Assembly (NCBI RefSeq): GCF_017876575.1
Contig: NZ_JAGIOE010000001.1
Location: 2,356,001 to 2,420,000, forward strand
From: Paeniglutamicibacter psychrophenolicus
GTDB lineage: Bacteria; Actinomycetota; Actinomycetes; Actinomycetales; Micrococcaceae
Direction of reading: 5' to 3'
Length of the DNA stretch: 64,000 bases
Position 1 is the stretch's first letter. Each line of letters starts with the position of its first letter. Both the position numbers and the translations under genes were made by a program. Below, one piece after another: positions 1 through 9,180 of this stretch. A model generated the notes under the pieces. It made no database searches, was not told the origin of the DNA, and saw only the letters and a program-made list of their open reading frames with translations.

Positions 1-2700
1 GTCCTCCGGGATGGCCAGGTGTGCGGCACCGATGTGCGCCAGGGTCTCGGCGGTGATGGCCGTGTCCTTGGCGTCGATCGAGGCTGCCTCGTCCTCGCGC
101 TGGGCCGTGGGCAGCTCCAGGTCGTGGATGGCCGAGGTGCCCGGGGTGATCACCGGGATCGGGGAGGTCTGCGCCGCGTGGGTCTCGGCGAAGACGCGCT
201 CCAGTCGCTGCTGGTAGTCGCGCAACGCCTGGTCGGCCTCGTCCTGCGTGATGTCGCCGCGGCCGACGAGGGCCTCGGTGTACAGCTTGCGGGTCGAGCG
301 CTTGGCCTCGATGAGGTTGTACATCATCGGCTGCGTCATCGACGGGTCGTCGCCCTCGTTGTGGCCACGGCGGCGGTAGCACACCATGTCGATGACGACG
401 TCCTTGTTGAAGCGCTGGCGGTAGGCGAAGGCCATCTGCGCCACGTGGACCACTGACTCCGGCTCGTCGCCGTTGACGTGGAACACCGGTGCCTGGACCT
501 GCTTGGCCACGTCGGTGGCGTACACGGAAGAGCGCGAGTTGGTCGGGGCGGTGGTGAAGCCGACCTGGTTGTTCACGATCACGTGGATCGTGCCGCCGGT
601 CTTGTAGCCCTCGAGCTGGGAGAGCGTGAGGGTCTCGCCGACCACGCCCTGGCCCGCGAATGCGGCGTCGCCGTGCACCAGGAGCGGCAGGACGTTGAAG
701 TCCTTGGATCCGGCGCGGTCCTGCTTGGCGCGCACGATGCCCTCGAGCACCGGGTCAACGGCCTCCAGGTGCGAGGGGTTGGCGGCCAGGTAGACCTTGG
801 TCTGGTTGCCCTGGTCCGAGGTGTAGGAACCCTCGGTGCCCAGGTGGTACTTCACGTCGCCCGAGCCCTGGACCGAGCCCGGGGTCGCGGTGCCCTCGAA
901 CTCGCGGAAGACCTGTGCGTAGGTCTTGCCGGCGATGTTGGTCAGCACGTTCAGGCGGCCGCGGTGCGCCATGCCGATGGCGACCTCTTCCATGCCGGCG
1001 TCGGCTGCGTCGGACAGGATGCCGTCAAGCAGCGGAATCAGGGATTCGCCACCCTCCAGGGAGAAGCGCTTCTGGCCGACGAACTTGGTCTGCAGGAAGG
1101 TCTCGAAGGCCTCCGCGGAGTTCAGCTTGGCCAGGATGCGCAGCTGCTCTTCGCGGGTCGGCTTGGTGTACGGGTGCTCCAGCTCGTCCTGGAACCACTT
1201 GCGTTCCACCGGATCCTGGATGTGCATGTACTCGATGCCTATGGTGCGGCAGTAGGCGTCGCGCAGCACCCCGAGGATGTCGCGCAGCAGCAGGCGGTCC
1301 TTGCCGCCGAAGCCGCCGGTGACCCATTCGCGGTCCAGGTCCCACAGCGTCAGGCCGTAGGTCTGGATGTCCAGGTCCGGGTGGCGGCGCTGGACGTACT
1401 CGAGCGGGTTGGTGTCGGCCATCAGGTGGCCGCGCACGCGGTAGGAGTGGATCAGCTGCTGGATGCGGGCGATCTTGTTGACCTGGAGCTCGACGTCGAC
1501 CTGGTTGTCGACGGCCCAGCGGACCGGCTCGTAGGGGATGCGCAGCGCTTCGAAGATCTCGTCGTAGAAGCCCTGCTCGCCCAGCAGCAGCGACTCGACG
1601 AGCTTGAGGAACTCGCCGGAGCCGGCACCCTGGATGACACGGTGGTCGTAGGTCGAGGTCAGCGTGATGACCTTGCCCACGCCCTGCAGGGCAACGGTCG
1701 ACTCGGCGGCGCCGCGGAAGGCAGCCGGGTACTCGAGGGCGCCGACGCCCACGATGGTGGCCTGGCCCTTGGACAGGCGCGGCACCGAGTGCACGGTGCC
1801 GATGCCGCCGGGGTTGGTCAGCGAGACAGTGGTGCCGGCGTAGTCGTCGGCGGTGAGCTTGTTGGCGCGGGCGCGCTTGATCAGGCCCTCGTAGGTCTCC
1901 CAGAATTCGGAGAAGGACAGGGTTTCTGCTGCCTTGATGTTGGGAACCGCAAGCATGCGCGAGCCATCGGGCTTGGGCATGTCGATGGCGATGCCGAAGT
2001 TCACGTGGGCCGGCTGGATCGCCATCGGCTTGCCGTCGATCTCGGCGTAGGTGACGTTCTGCGAGGGGAAGAGCTTCAGTGCACGGATCACGGCGAAGCC
2101 GATGATGTGCGTGAAGGAGATCTTTCCGCCACGGGCGCGCTTGAGGTGGTTGTTGATGACCACGCGGTTGTCGATCAGGGCCTTGGCCGGGACCGCACGC
2201 ACCGTGGTGGCCGTCGGAACGGTCAGCGACTGCTCCATGTTGGTGGCGATGGCCTTGGCCGGGCCGCGCAGCTGGGTACGCTTTTCCTCGCCCGATGCCG
2301 AGCTGCCGGTGCCCTTGGGCAGCTGCGCCGGGATCGGCTGGGACTTGGTGGCCGGGGCCGGGTCGGCCGGGACGCGCGGTGCGGCTGCAGCGGCGGAACC
2401 TGCGGTGGAGGATTCCGCGGAGGCGCTGGGGGTGGTGCCGGTGACGTCAACGACGCGGGCCTGCGTTGCGGCGCGCGGTGCGGCAGGAGGGGCAGCCGGT
2501 GCCGGGGCCGGGGTTGCCGCGACCGGAACCTCCGCTGCCGGGGGTGCGGCAGCCTGGTCCGAATTGAGGGACGCGAAGATGTCCCACCATTTCTTGTCTA
2601 CCGAGTTCTTGTCCTTGAGGAACTGTTGGTACAGCTCATCGACTAGCCATTCGTTCCCGCCGAACTCTTCGGTGAGTCGGTGGTGCGATTGATCTGGCAC
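1..2700 (-). CDS. kgd: Multifunctional 2-oxoglutarate metabolism enzyme (Kgd/SucA type), 3' end beyond window
   Basis: Catalyses the 2-oxoglutarate step of the TCA cycle in actinobacteria, where an E2-like acyltransferase domain is fused in front of the thiamine-diphosphate E1. The first 900 residues are visible. An N-terminal helper segment (NEWLVDELYQQFLKDKNSVD) is followed by an Ala/Pro-rich linker (about 40-115), then the acyltransferase domain with catalytic DHRVIQG near residue 353, then the E1 part with GMAHRGRLNVL near 577 and HGDAAFAGQG near 677. The family is about 1,230-1,270 residues, so the C-terminal transketolase-like part lies outside the window. The GTG start at 2700 is chosen because a GGGAGAAGAGG ribosome site lies about 9 bases upstream and the helper segment begins right after it. 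Confidence 0.95.
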   Translation of the reverse strand, partial: MPDQSHHRLTEEFGGNEWLVDELYQQFLKDKNSVDKKWWDIFASLNSDQAAAPPAAEVPVAATPAPAPAAPPAAPRAATQARVVDVTGTTPSASAESSTAGSAAAAAPRVPADPAPATKSQPIPAQLPKGTGSSASGEEKRTQLRGPAKAIATNMEQSLTVPTATTVRAVPAKALIDNRVVINNHLKRARGGKISFTHIIGFAVIRALKLFPSQNVTYAEIDGKPMAIQPAHVNFGIAIDMPKPDGSRMLAVPNIKAAETLSFSEFWETYEGLIKRARANKLTADDYAGTTVSLTNPGGIGTVHSVPRLSKGQATIVGVGALEYPAAFRGAAESTVALQGVGKVITLTSTYDHRVIQGAGSGEFLKLVESLLLGEQGFYDEIFEALRIPYEPVRWAVDNQVDVELQVNKIARIQQLIHSYRVRGHLMADTNPLEYVQRRHPDLDIQTYGLTLWDLDREWVTGGFGGKDRLLLRDILGVLRDAYCRTIGIEYMHIQDPVERKWFQDELEHPYTKPTREEQLRILAKLNSAEAFETFLQTKFVGQKRFSLEGGESLIPLLDGILSDAADAGMEEVAIGMAHRGRLNVLTNIAGKTYAQVFREFEGTATPGSVQGSGDVKYHLGTEGSYTSDQGNQTKVYLAANPSHLEAVDPVLEGIVRAKQDRAGSKDFNVLPLLVHGDAAFAGQGVVGETLTLSQLEGYKTGGTIHVIVNNQVGFTTAPTNSRSSVYATDVAKQVQAPVFHVNGDEPESVVHVAQMAFAYRQRFNKDVVIDMVCYRRRGHNEGDDPSMTQPMMYNLIEAKRSTRKLYTEALVGRGDITQDEADQALRDYQQRLERVFAETHAAQTSPIPVITPGTSAIHDLELPTAQREDEAASIDAKDTAITAETLAHIGAAHLAIPED

Positions 2701-3181
2701 GGTATTACGCCTCTTCTCCCTGTATTTCCGTTTGTCTAAGCGCCTTCGAGCGGAAACCCGTCACGAGGGCATAGTTCTAGACCTGCTAAGTAGTCTAGTG
2801 ACTAATCTCCGCCGGATGGGAACCAATGAGCCGGGTATCACATGCGTGGCGCGTCGAACGGCGATTCAAGCGACCGGCCTCACACCCTGCGCCCCCGGTG
2901 CACCATTCGGGGCGCCGGGGGACCTCTTGCGTCGGTGCCCGGCCCGGGGAGCGGCGCATGTGCTCAAGTCGCGGTTCAGATACACTGACATTGTTATGGA
3001 CAGCCACTCTCTGTGCCGGCCAGTCGTGAAATCACGCGGTGCCGGCCACACATGTCATTGCTCACCCAGTTCGATCTCCCCATCGGAGCCTTCTTGTTGC
3101 CGGCGCACACACCCTAGATTTCCGGGTCTCGGCGTTTCCGCCCCCCGAATCCGCTCCGCCGCCGGGGCGGTGAGACACTAG
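2701..3181. other. Divergent intergenic region between kgd and CNNM gene, with nested repeats
   Basis: About 480 bases with no convincing gene; the open frames here lack codon bias and ribosome sites. It must carry the kgd promoter (minus) and the promoter of the membrane-protein pair (plus). A TACACT hexamer near 2977-2982 is a possible plus-strand -10 box. A 10-base direct repeat GTGCCGGCCA (3013-3022 and 3039-3048) flanks a perfect inverted repeat CGTGAAATCACG (3025-3036), which looks like an operator, but I cannot name the regulator. Confidence 0.5.
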
Positions 3182-4534
3182 ATGGAATGGTTGCTGCTGG
3201 CCGTTGGCCTGCTGTTGATCCTGGGCACCGGCTTCTTCGTCGCCGTCGAATTTTCCCTCGTCGCTCTCGACCAGGCCAATGTGCAGGAAGCCGTCGACGC
3301 GGGGGACACCAAGGCCATTGCCCTGCTGCACTGCCTCAAGTCCCTCTCCACCCAACTCTCCTCCTGCCAGCTGGGCATCACCCTGACGACGCTGCTGACC
3401 GGCTACGTCATCGAACCCTCGGTGGGCAAGCTGCTCCAGGGCCCGCTGCTGGCTCTCGGGCTCGGGGACTCCGCGGTTCCGGTGTCCCTGGTCGTGGCGA
3501 TGCTGCTGGCCACGCTGCTGTCGATGGTCATCGGCGAACTGGTCCCGAAGAACCTGGCCATCGCCAAGGCCTTCGACATCGGCCGCGCGCTCGCCCGGCC
3601 GCAATTGATCTTCACCGCCATCTTCAAGCCGGCCATCGTCTTGCTCAACGGCTTCTCCAACAAGGTCCTGCACCTGTTCGGCCTGGAGGTCAAGGAGGAG
3701 ATCTCCGGGGCGCGCTCCCCGGCCGAGCTGGTCTCGCTGGTGCGCCGCAGTGCGGCAATGGGCACCCTGGACAAGGAGGCGGCGCTCTTCGTTGACCGCA
3801 CCGTGCGCTTCTCCGAGCGCTCGGCCGCCGACGTGATGACCCCGCGCACCAGGATGCAGACCATCGAGCACGACGCCCACGTCCAGGAGGTCATCGAGCT
3901 GGCGAAGAAGACCGGGTACTCCCGCTTCCCCGTCACCGACGGGTCCACCGACGAGATCAAGGGCGTCTGCCACGTCAAGACCATCATTGCCATCCCGCGC
4001 GACAAGCGCGCCGGCAAGGAGGTCGGGGAGAACAAGACCCCGGTGATCTTCGTCCCGGAAACCGTGCACCTGGACACGCTGCTGGTGCAGCTTCGCGGCG
4101 CAAACCTGCAAATGGCGATCGTGCTTGACGAATATGGCGGAACCGCCGGAATGGTCACCTTGGAAGACCTGATTGAGGAAATCGTCGGCGAAGTCGCCGA
4201 CGAGCACGACTCCGCGGGGCCCGAGGTGCGCCAACTGCCCGACGGCTCCTGGATGATCCCGGGCATGTTCCGCCCGGACCAGCTCAACGAGCTCATCGGC
4301 GAGGTCGAGATCCCCGACGATGCCGCCTACGAAACCGTGGGCGGGTTCGTGATGGCCGAACTGGGCCGGATCCCGTTCCTCGGCGACGAGGTCGACACCG
4401 AGGGTGGTGCGTTCACCGTCACCGCGCTGGACAAGCGCCGCGTCGCGGAGCTGCACTTCGTGCCGCGCCCGCCGACAACTTCGAGCGCGTCCTCGGCATC
4501 AAGCCCGGACGAAGCCACGGAGGGACGGGCATGA
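3182..4534 (+). CDS. CNNM/CorC-family membrane protein (hemolysin-C-like) 1
   Basis: 450-residue membrane protein of the DUF21/CNNM family, historically called hemolysin or TlyC-like and linked in studied members to magnesium or cobalt transport. Residues 1-190 form the DUF21 transmembrane domain. A tandem CBS pair follows (about 205-335; VMTPRTRMQTIE and DEYGGTAGMVTLEDLIEEIVGE), and a C-terminal CorC_HlyC domain occupies about 350-425. The ATG directly follows an upstream TAG and no good ribosome site is visible, so translation may be leaderless or weakly initiated. Its end overlaps the next gene by four bases (ATGA), so the two paralogues are almost certainly co-translated. The transported ion cannot be read from sequence. 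Confidence 0.9.
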   Translation: MEWLLLAVGLLLILGTGFFVAVEFSLVALDQANVQEAVDAGDTKAIALLHCLKSLSTQLSSCQLGITLTTLLTGYVIEPSVGKLLQGPLLALGLGDSAVPVSLVVAMLLATLLSMVIGELVPKNLAIAKAFDIGRALARPQLIFTAIFKPAIVLLNGFSNKVLHLFGLEVKEEISGARSPAELVSLVRRSAAMGTLDKEAALFVDRTVRFSERSAADVMTPRTRMQTIEHDAHVQEVIELAKKTGYSRFPVTDGSTDEIKGVCHVKTIIAIPRDKRAGKEVGENKTPVIFVPETVHLDTLLVQLRGANLQMAIVLDEYGGTAGMVTLEDLIEEIVGEVADEHDSAGPEVRQLPDGSWMIPGMFRPDQLNELIGEVEIPDDAAYETVGGFVMAELGRIPFLGDEVDTEGGAFTVTALDKRRVAELHFVPRPPTTSSASSASSPDEATEGRA

Positions 4535-5598
4535 ACGACTTTTCCGGCCTGCTCTGGCTGATTGTCTTGTTGCTGGGCAACGCGTTCTTCGTCGCGGCGG
4601 AATTCGCCGTGATGTCCGCCCGCCGCTCCCAGATCGAACCGCTGGCCGACGCGGGGGACAAGCGTGCGATCCGCGCGCTGAAGGCCATGGAATCGGTCTC
4701 CATCATGCTCGCGGTGTGCCAGCTGGGCATCACCGTGTGCTCGCTGCTGATCCTGAACGTCGCCGAACCGGCGATCCACCACCTCTTCGTGGTGCCGCTG
4801 CAGTTCCTGGGCCTGACCGAGGCGCTGGCCGGATCCGTCGCGTTCCTGCTGGCGCTGCTGATCGTCACCTTCCTGCACGTGACCTTCGGCGAGATGGTGC
4901 CGAAGAACATCTCGGTGTCGATGGCCGACAAGGCGGTGCTGCTGCTGGCCGGGCCGCTGTTGTGGCTCTCGGTGGGCGTGCACCCGATCGTGGTTTCGCT
5001 GAACTGGATCGCCAACCGCTTCCTGCACCTGATGGGGATCGAGCCCAAGAACGAGGTGAACTCCGCGTTCACCGCCGCCGAGGTGCAGTCGATCATTGCT
5101 TCCTCGGCGCGCTATGGCACGCTGGAGGCCGACGATGCGATCATGCTGCGCAAGGCGCTGGAGTTCTCCGACCTCACCGCCTCCGCCACCATGGTAGACC
5201 GCGACCAGGTTGTCACCCTGGAGCAGGGCACCACGGTGCAGGAATTCGAGCGCACCGTGGGCCGGACCGGCTTCTCGCGCATCGTCATCGCCCGGGACGG
5301 GGAATTCGTGGGCTACTGGCACATGAAGGACGTCATGGCGCTGCCCGACGACAGGTACCGCGAACCGGTCACCGACATCGAGCTGCGCCCCATGGGCGTG
5401 GTGGCCGGTGATGCGGAGATCGAAGATGCGATGGAGCAGATGCGTGCCGACGGCAAGCACCTGGCCCGCGTGGTCGACGGGACCGGCGCCACCCTGGGGA
5501 TCCTGTTCCTGGAGGACGTGCTGGAGCAGCTGGTCGGGGAAATCGACGACCAGAACCAGAAACGCGGCATCCGCCGGGAAAACCGCAGCGCCCAATAA
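4531..5598 (+). CDS. CNNM/CorC-family membrane protein (hemolysin-C-like) 2
   Basis: 355-residue paralogue of the preceding gene, overlapping it by four bases. It has the DUF21 membrane domain (about 1-190) with the family signature LGNAFFVAAEFAVMSARRS, then a CBS pair (about 205-335). Unlike its partner it stops soon after the second CBS repeat (FLEDVLEQLVGEIDDQNQ), so it lacks the C-terminal CorC_HlyC domain. A full-length member followed by a truncated-form member in one operon suggests a heteromeric membrane complex; that is inference from order and overlap. Confidence 0.9.
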   Translation: MNDFSGLLWLIVLLLGNAFFVAAEFAVMSARRSQIEPLADAGDKRAIRALKAMESVSIMLAVCQLGITVCSLLILNVAEPAIHHLFVVPLQFLGLTEALAGSVAFLLALLIVTFLHVTFGEMVPKNISVSMADKAVLLLAGPLLWLSVGVHPIVVSLNWIANRFLHLMGIEPKNEVNSAFTAAEVQSIIASSARYGTLEADDAIMLRKALEFSDLTASATMVDRDQVVTLEQGTTVQEFERTVGRTGFSRIVIARDGEFVGYWHMKDVMALPDDRYREPVTDIELRPMGVVAGDAEIEDAMEQMRADGKHLARVVDGTGATLGILFLEDVLEQLVGEIDDQNQKRGIRRENRSAQ

Positions 5599-5613
5599 TG
5601 CGAATGACTCGCA
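5599..5613. promoter_or_regulatory. Candidate Zur box upstream of znuA
   Basis: TGCGAATGACTCGCA is an inverted repeat (TGCGA-N5-TCGCA). It agrees with the general actinobacterial Zur pattern TGAAAATGATTTTCA at 10 of 15 positions, including the central AATGA core. A TAGTCT -10-like hexamer follows at 5621-5626, so a bound repressor would cover the -35 area. A Zur-family gene lies 3.6 kb downstream. Confidence 0.6.
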
Positions 5614-5669
5614 ATTGAGATAGTCTGGGGTCTGTTGGTTTTCCCCCCGAAAGGTCCCGTACGCACCGC

Positions 5670-6638
5670 ATGAACAAACCACTTCGCGCCCTCGCCGCCG
5701 CTGCCTGCCTCCTGTTGCTCTCCGCCTGCGCCACCGCGCCGGCGGGCCAAGGCGCACAACCCGGCGCTGCCGGGCCGGTGCTCGAGGTGGTGGCATCGAC
5801 CTCGGTGTACGCCGACGTGGCCCGGGCGGTTGGCGGGTCGGCGGTGAGCGTGCGCGCCATCGTGGACAAGACCTCCCAGGACCCGCACTCCTACGAGGCC
5901 ACCGCGCGCGACAAGCTCGCGGTCTCCAAGGCCGATGTCGTCATCGCCAACGGCGGGGGATACGACCCGTTCATGGACGCGCTGGCCCAGGGCCTCTCGC
6001 TTCCCGACGGCGCGATGATCCACGCGGTGGACTTCCAGGCCGGGCACGGCGACCCCTCCGGTGCGAGCGAACCCGAGGGCACCGTGCAGGACCATGCCGG
6101 GCACGACCACGCGGAGGGCAACGAACACGTCTGGTACGACGTGCACACCGTCGGCGCGCTGGCCCGCGGCCTGGCCGCCGAGTACTCCAAGCTCATGCCC
6201 GCCAAGTCCGCGGAGTTCACGGCCGCGGCCGACGCCTTCGACAAGCGCATCGATGCGCTGGCCGGGCGCATCGACTCGTTGCGGGCCACCGCGGAAGGCA
6301 AGAAGTTCGCGATGACCGAACCGCTGGCCTACTACCTGCTCAGCGATGCCGGGATGGTCGATGGAACCCCCGCCGGCGTCAGCGCCGCGATGGAAGCCGG
6401 CGAGGACGTGCCCCCGCTGCTGCTCAAGAAGCTTGCCGAAGGGCTCGAATCGCACGAGTTCGCGGTGCTGGCGCTGAACACCCAGACCTCCGGGCCGCAG
6501 ACCGAGAAGGTCGGCGCGCTGTCGAAGTCCGCCGGGGTCCCGGTGCTGGATTTGACCGAAACCCTGCCCGAGGGGCTCAACTACATCTCCTGGATGGAAT
6601 CGAACGTGCAGCAACTTGAGGTGGCCCTTGGCCGCTAG
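5670..6638 (+). CDS. znuA: Metal (zinc-type) ABC transporter substrate-binding lipoprotein
   Basis: 322-residue extracytoplasmic binding protein of the cluster-9 (ZnuA/MntC) family. Residues 1-20 are a lipoprotein signal with lipobox LLSAC, so the mature protein is anchored through Cys20. The family metal ligands appear as DPHSYE, the EHVWYDVHTV segment and an acidic residue near the C terminus. Between the first two is a His/Asp-rich loop (about 130-153, DHAGHDHAEGNEH) characteristic of zinc-binding rather than manganese-binding members. It is first in a three-gene operon with the ATPase and permease, behind a candidate Zur box. Zinc specificity is inferred from the loop and the box. Confidence 0.9.
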   Translation: MNKPLRALAAAACLLLLSACATAPAGQGAQPGAAGPVLEVVASTSVYADVARAVGGSAVSVRAIVDKTSQDPHSYEATARDKLAVSKADVVIANGGGYDPFMDALAQGLSLPDGAMIHAVDFQAGHGDPSGASEPEGTVQDHAGHDHAEGNEHVWYDVHTVGALARGLAAEYSKLMPAKSAEFTAAADAFDKRIDALAGRIDSLRATAEGKKFAMTEPLAYYLLSDAGMVDGTPAGVSAAMEAGEDVPPLLLKKLAEGLESHEFAVLALNTQTSGPQTEKVGALSKSAGVPVLDLTETLPEGLNYISWMESNVQQLEVALGR

Positions 6639-7473
6639 CCCCAGCACCGTGCCGGGCGCCCCGGCCAAGCCCGCACCCGAACCGGTGGTGCGCCTGCGCG
6701 GCGCCTCGCTGCGCTTCGGCGACCGACTGCTCTGGGATGGGCTGGATTTGGACATCGCCCCGGGCGAATTCCTGGCCGTGCTGGGCCCCAACGGGTCGGG
6801 CAAGACCACCATGCTGCGCACCCTGATGGGCCTGCAGGAACTGTCCTCCGGCACCGTCGAGGTTGCCGGGCGGCCCGCGACCCGCGGCTCCCGCCAGGTC
6901 GGCACCATCCCGCAGCAGCGCTCCTTCGACGACAACACCCCGCTGCGCGCCCGCGACCTGGTGGCCCTGGGCATCGACGGTCACAAGTGGGGGATCCGAC
7001 TGGGCCGGGCGAAGATGCGGGCGCGCGTGGACGAGCTGCTGGAACTGGTCGGGGCCACCGCCTACGCCGACCGCCCCGTCGGGGTGCTCTCCGGCGGCGA
7101 GCAGCAGCGGCTGCGCGCGGCCCAGGCGCTGGCGGACGACCCGCGGCTGCTGCTGTGCGACGAGCCGCTGCTCTCCCTGGATTTGCACCACCAGCAGGCC
7201 GTCTCCTCGCTGATCCACCGCCAGGCCTGCGACCACGGGGCGGCGGTGGTCTTCGTGACCCACGAGATCAACCCGATCCTGCAATACGTCGACCGGGTGC
7301 TGTACCTGGCCGGCGGGCGATTCCACGTCGGGACCCCCGAGGAGGTCATGCGCTCCGAGGTGCTCTCCGAGCTCTACGGCAGCCCCATCGAGGTCTTCGA
7401 GTCCAACGGCCGCATCGTGGTGGTCGGGATGCCCGAGACCGTGAACCACGCCCACCCGCACCAAGGAGCCTGA
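6628..7473 (+). CDS. znuC: Metal ABC transporter ATP-binding protein
   Basis: ATPase subunit of the zinc-type importer. Visible motifs: Walker A GPNGSGKTT near residue 50, signature LSGGEQQRL, Walker B LLLCDEPLLSLD and the switch His in FVTHE. It overlaps the 3' end of znuA, which implies translational coupling. Two in-frame TTG starts exist, at 6616 and 6628. I prefer 6628 because GAGGTGG lies just upstream, whereas nothing resembling a ribosome site precedes 6616. The tail ends in a His-containing stretch (NHAHPHQGA), common in zinc-system ATPases. Confidence 0.9.
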   Translation: MAASPSTVPGAPAKPAPEPVVRLRGASLRFGDRLLWDGLDLDIAPGEFLAVLGPNGSGKTTMLRTLMGLQELSSGTVEVAGRPATRGSRQVGTIPQQRSFDDNTPLRARDLVALGIDGHKWGIRLGRAKMRARVDELLELVGATAYADRPVGVLSGGEQQRLRAAQALADDPRLLLCDEPLLSLDLHHQQAVSSLIHRQACDHGAAVVFVTHEINPILQYVDRVLYLAGGRFHVGTPEEVMRSEVLSELYGSPIEVFESNGRIVVVGMPETVNHAHPHQGA

Positions 7474-7475
7474 GC

Positions 7476-8354
7476 ATGGACCTGACAGAGATCTGGAGCA
7501 CCGTCTTCAGCTTCCAGGACTACGCGGAGATCCTGCCGCTGGTGTCCAATTCGCTGATAGCCGGGGCCCTGCTGGGGCTGGTCGGCGGGATGATCGGCAT
7601 CTTCGTGATGCTCCGCGACATGGCCTTCGCCGTGCACGGCATCGCCGAGCTCTCCTTTGCCGGGGCCGCGTTCGCGCTGCTCATCGGCGCCAACGTGGTC
7701 GTCGGCTCCCTGGTCGGATCGGTGCTGGCCTCGCTGGTGCTGGGCCTGATGGGCGCCGCGGCCAAGGACCGCAACTCCATCATCGGGGTGCTGATGCCCT
7801 TCGGGCTGGGCCTGGGGATCTTGTTCCTGGCGCTCTACCAGGGCCGCAGCGCCAACAAGTTCGGCCTGCTCACCGGGCAGATCGTCGCGGTGGACACGGT
7901 CCAGCTGGGACTGCTGGCGGTGTGCTCCCTCATCGTGATGGTCGCGCTGTTGGCCATGTGGCGCCCGCTGACCTTCATTTCCGTGGACCCGGCCGTTGCG
8001 GCTGCCCGCGGCGTGCCCGCCGGCCGGCTCTCGGTGGCGTTCATGGTGGTGCTCGGGCTGGCCGTGGCGCTGTCCATCCAGGTGGTTGGCGCGCTGCTGG
8101 TCCTGGCCCTGCTGATCACCCCGGCCGCGGCGGCCATCCGGGTGACCTCCAACCCCGTGCTCACCGTCAGCCTCTCGGTGGCCTTCGCCATGACGTCGGT
8201 GGTGGGCGGCATCCTGCTGGCGCTGGCCGGGTCGCTGCCGATCAGTCCCTATGTCACCACGATCTCGTTCCTCATCTATGTGGTGTGCCGGCTCATCGCC
8301 TGGCGCCGGGACCGGGTGCGGCACTCCGAGAAGATGGCGGCCGTGGCCGCCTGA
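7476..8354 (+). CDS. znuB: Metal ABC transporter permease (ABC-3 family)
   Basis: 292-residue integral membrane subunit with about eight hydrophobic segments and the ABC-3 family pattern (LRDMAFAVHGIAELSFAGAAF near residue 45, and a loop near GRLSVAFMVVLGLAVALS that would contact the ATPase). The ATG at 7476 lies two bases after the znuC stop and has AAGGAG about 8 bases upstream. It completes the import system. The operon appears to end at the strong hairpin 50 bases downstream. Confidence 0.92.
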   Translation: MDLTEIWSTVFSFQDYAEILPLVSNSLIAGALLGLVGGMIGIFVMLRDMAFAVHGIAELSFAGAAFALLIGANVVVGSLVGSVLASLVLGLMGAAAKDRNSIIGVLMPFGLGLGILFLALYQGRSANKFGLLTGQIVAVDTVQLGLLAVCSLIVMVALLAMWRPLTFISVDPAVAAARGVPAGRLSVAFMVVLGLAVALSIQVVGALLVLALLITPAAAAIRVTSNPVLTVSLSVAFAMTSVVGGILLALAGSLPISPYVTTISFLIYVVCRLIAWRRDRVRHSEKMAAVAA

Positions 8355-8406
8355 GGTTCACGCCGGTCCGCCGGGCCGCCGGGCCGCCGACCCGTCGAAC
8401 CCCCAA

Positions 8407-8459
8407 GCGAAGGCGTGTGCCCGGTTCCCCGTTGCGGGGGCCAGGGCACACGCCTTCGC
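8407..8459 (+). terminator. Strong hairpin after znuB
   Basis: Perfect 16-base inverted repeat, GCGAAGGCGTGTGCCC at 8407-8422 and its complement at 8444-8459, with a 21-base loop that can itself pair. There is no U-tract, so it is either a GC-type terminator or an RNA 3'-end stabiliser. Confidence 0.7.
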
Positions 8460-8510
8460 CGCATCCGGTGCCAGGGGCAACATGACCGCGGCCCGGGGGC
8501 GGGAAAGGTG

Positions 8511-8539
8511 TTGACTCCGCGGCCGCGGCACCCCAGTCT
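8511..8539 (+). promoter_or_regulatory. Promoter of cupin gene
   Basis: TTGACT (8511-8516) and CAGTCT (8534-8539) separated by 17 bases, a good sigma-A type promoter. It predicts a transcript start near 8546 and a leader of about 50 bases before the GTG at 8596. Confidence 0.6.
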
Positions 8540-8595
8540 TGTCGTGGGATTCGGGCCCCGAATCCGGTGCCACATCAGTGAACGAGGCGAGTCCC

Positions 8596-9099
8596 GTGGA
8601 CACGAACAAGGAACTTCAAGCCATCATCCGTCAGCCCGGGGAGGGGGAGCGGCGTTGGTTCTTCGGCGGCGGGGTGCACATCTGGAAGGCCACCGAGGCA
8701 CAGACCGCCGGTGCCTTCCTGCTCTTTGAGGACCGGCTGGAGAAGGGCAAGGACACGCCCCTGCACACGCATCCGGAGTCGGACGAAACGATGATCGTGC
8801 TCAGCGGCGAGATCGTGATGCACCTGGCCGGCCGGGAATCGAGGATCGGTGCCGGCGGCCTGGTGATGGCGCCGCGGGGGATGCCCCATGCGTTCAAGGT
8901 GACAGAGGATGCAACGCGCGTGCTGTGCCTGCACACCCCTGGGGTCTGCCAGGCGTTCTACCTGGAGGCCAGCGTTCCGCTTCAGGACGGCGATCCGGGC
9001 ACCGGAGAGGTCGATTTCGGCCGGGTGATGGAATCGGCACGGCGCAACGGGGGCATCGAGATCCTCGGTCCCTCGCCGTTTGCCGCCCCGGGGACCTGA
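8596..9099 (+). CDS. Cupin-domain protein
   Basis: 167-residue single-domain cupin. Motif 1 is TPLHTHPESDETMIVLSG, with the His and Glu metal ligands; motif 2 is GGLVMAPRGMPHAFKV, with the last ligand His. These support a metal-binding beta-barrel, but cupins are functionally diverse and the reaction is not deducible. The GTG start is chosen for the GAGG nine bases upstream and because the alternative TTG at 8539 lies inside the predicted promoter. It stands alone between terminator-like sequence and the convergent zur gene. Confidence 0.8.
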   Translation: MDTNKELQAIIRQPGEGERRWFFGGGVHIWKATEAQTAGAFLLFEDRLEKGKDTPLHTHPESDETMIVLSGEIVMHLAGRESRIGAGGLVMAPRGMPHAFKVTEDATRVLCLHTPGVCQAFYLEASVPLQDGDPGTGEVDFGRVMESARRNGGIEILGPSPFAAPGT

Positions 9100-9180
9100 G
9101 CGGGATCCGGGGTTCCGGGCTTGCGGGAACCTGCGCCAAGTCGGGAAGTCCCGGTGGCGCCGGGACAGCTGATTGCCGGG

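Noticed and set aside
478-2646. 722-residue open frame on the plus strand
   Set aside because: It is antisense to kgd, whose motifs are unmistakable. The translation is a Val/Gly/His/Leu-rich shadow typical of GC-rich DNA.
2732-3181. 149-residue plus-strand frame between kgd and the CNNM gene
   Set aside because: No ribosome site, erratic Cys/Pro/Arg-rich composition and no codon bias. It covers the divergent promoter region.
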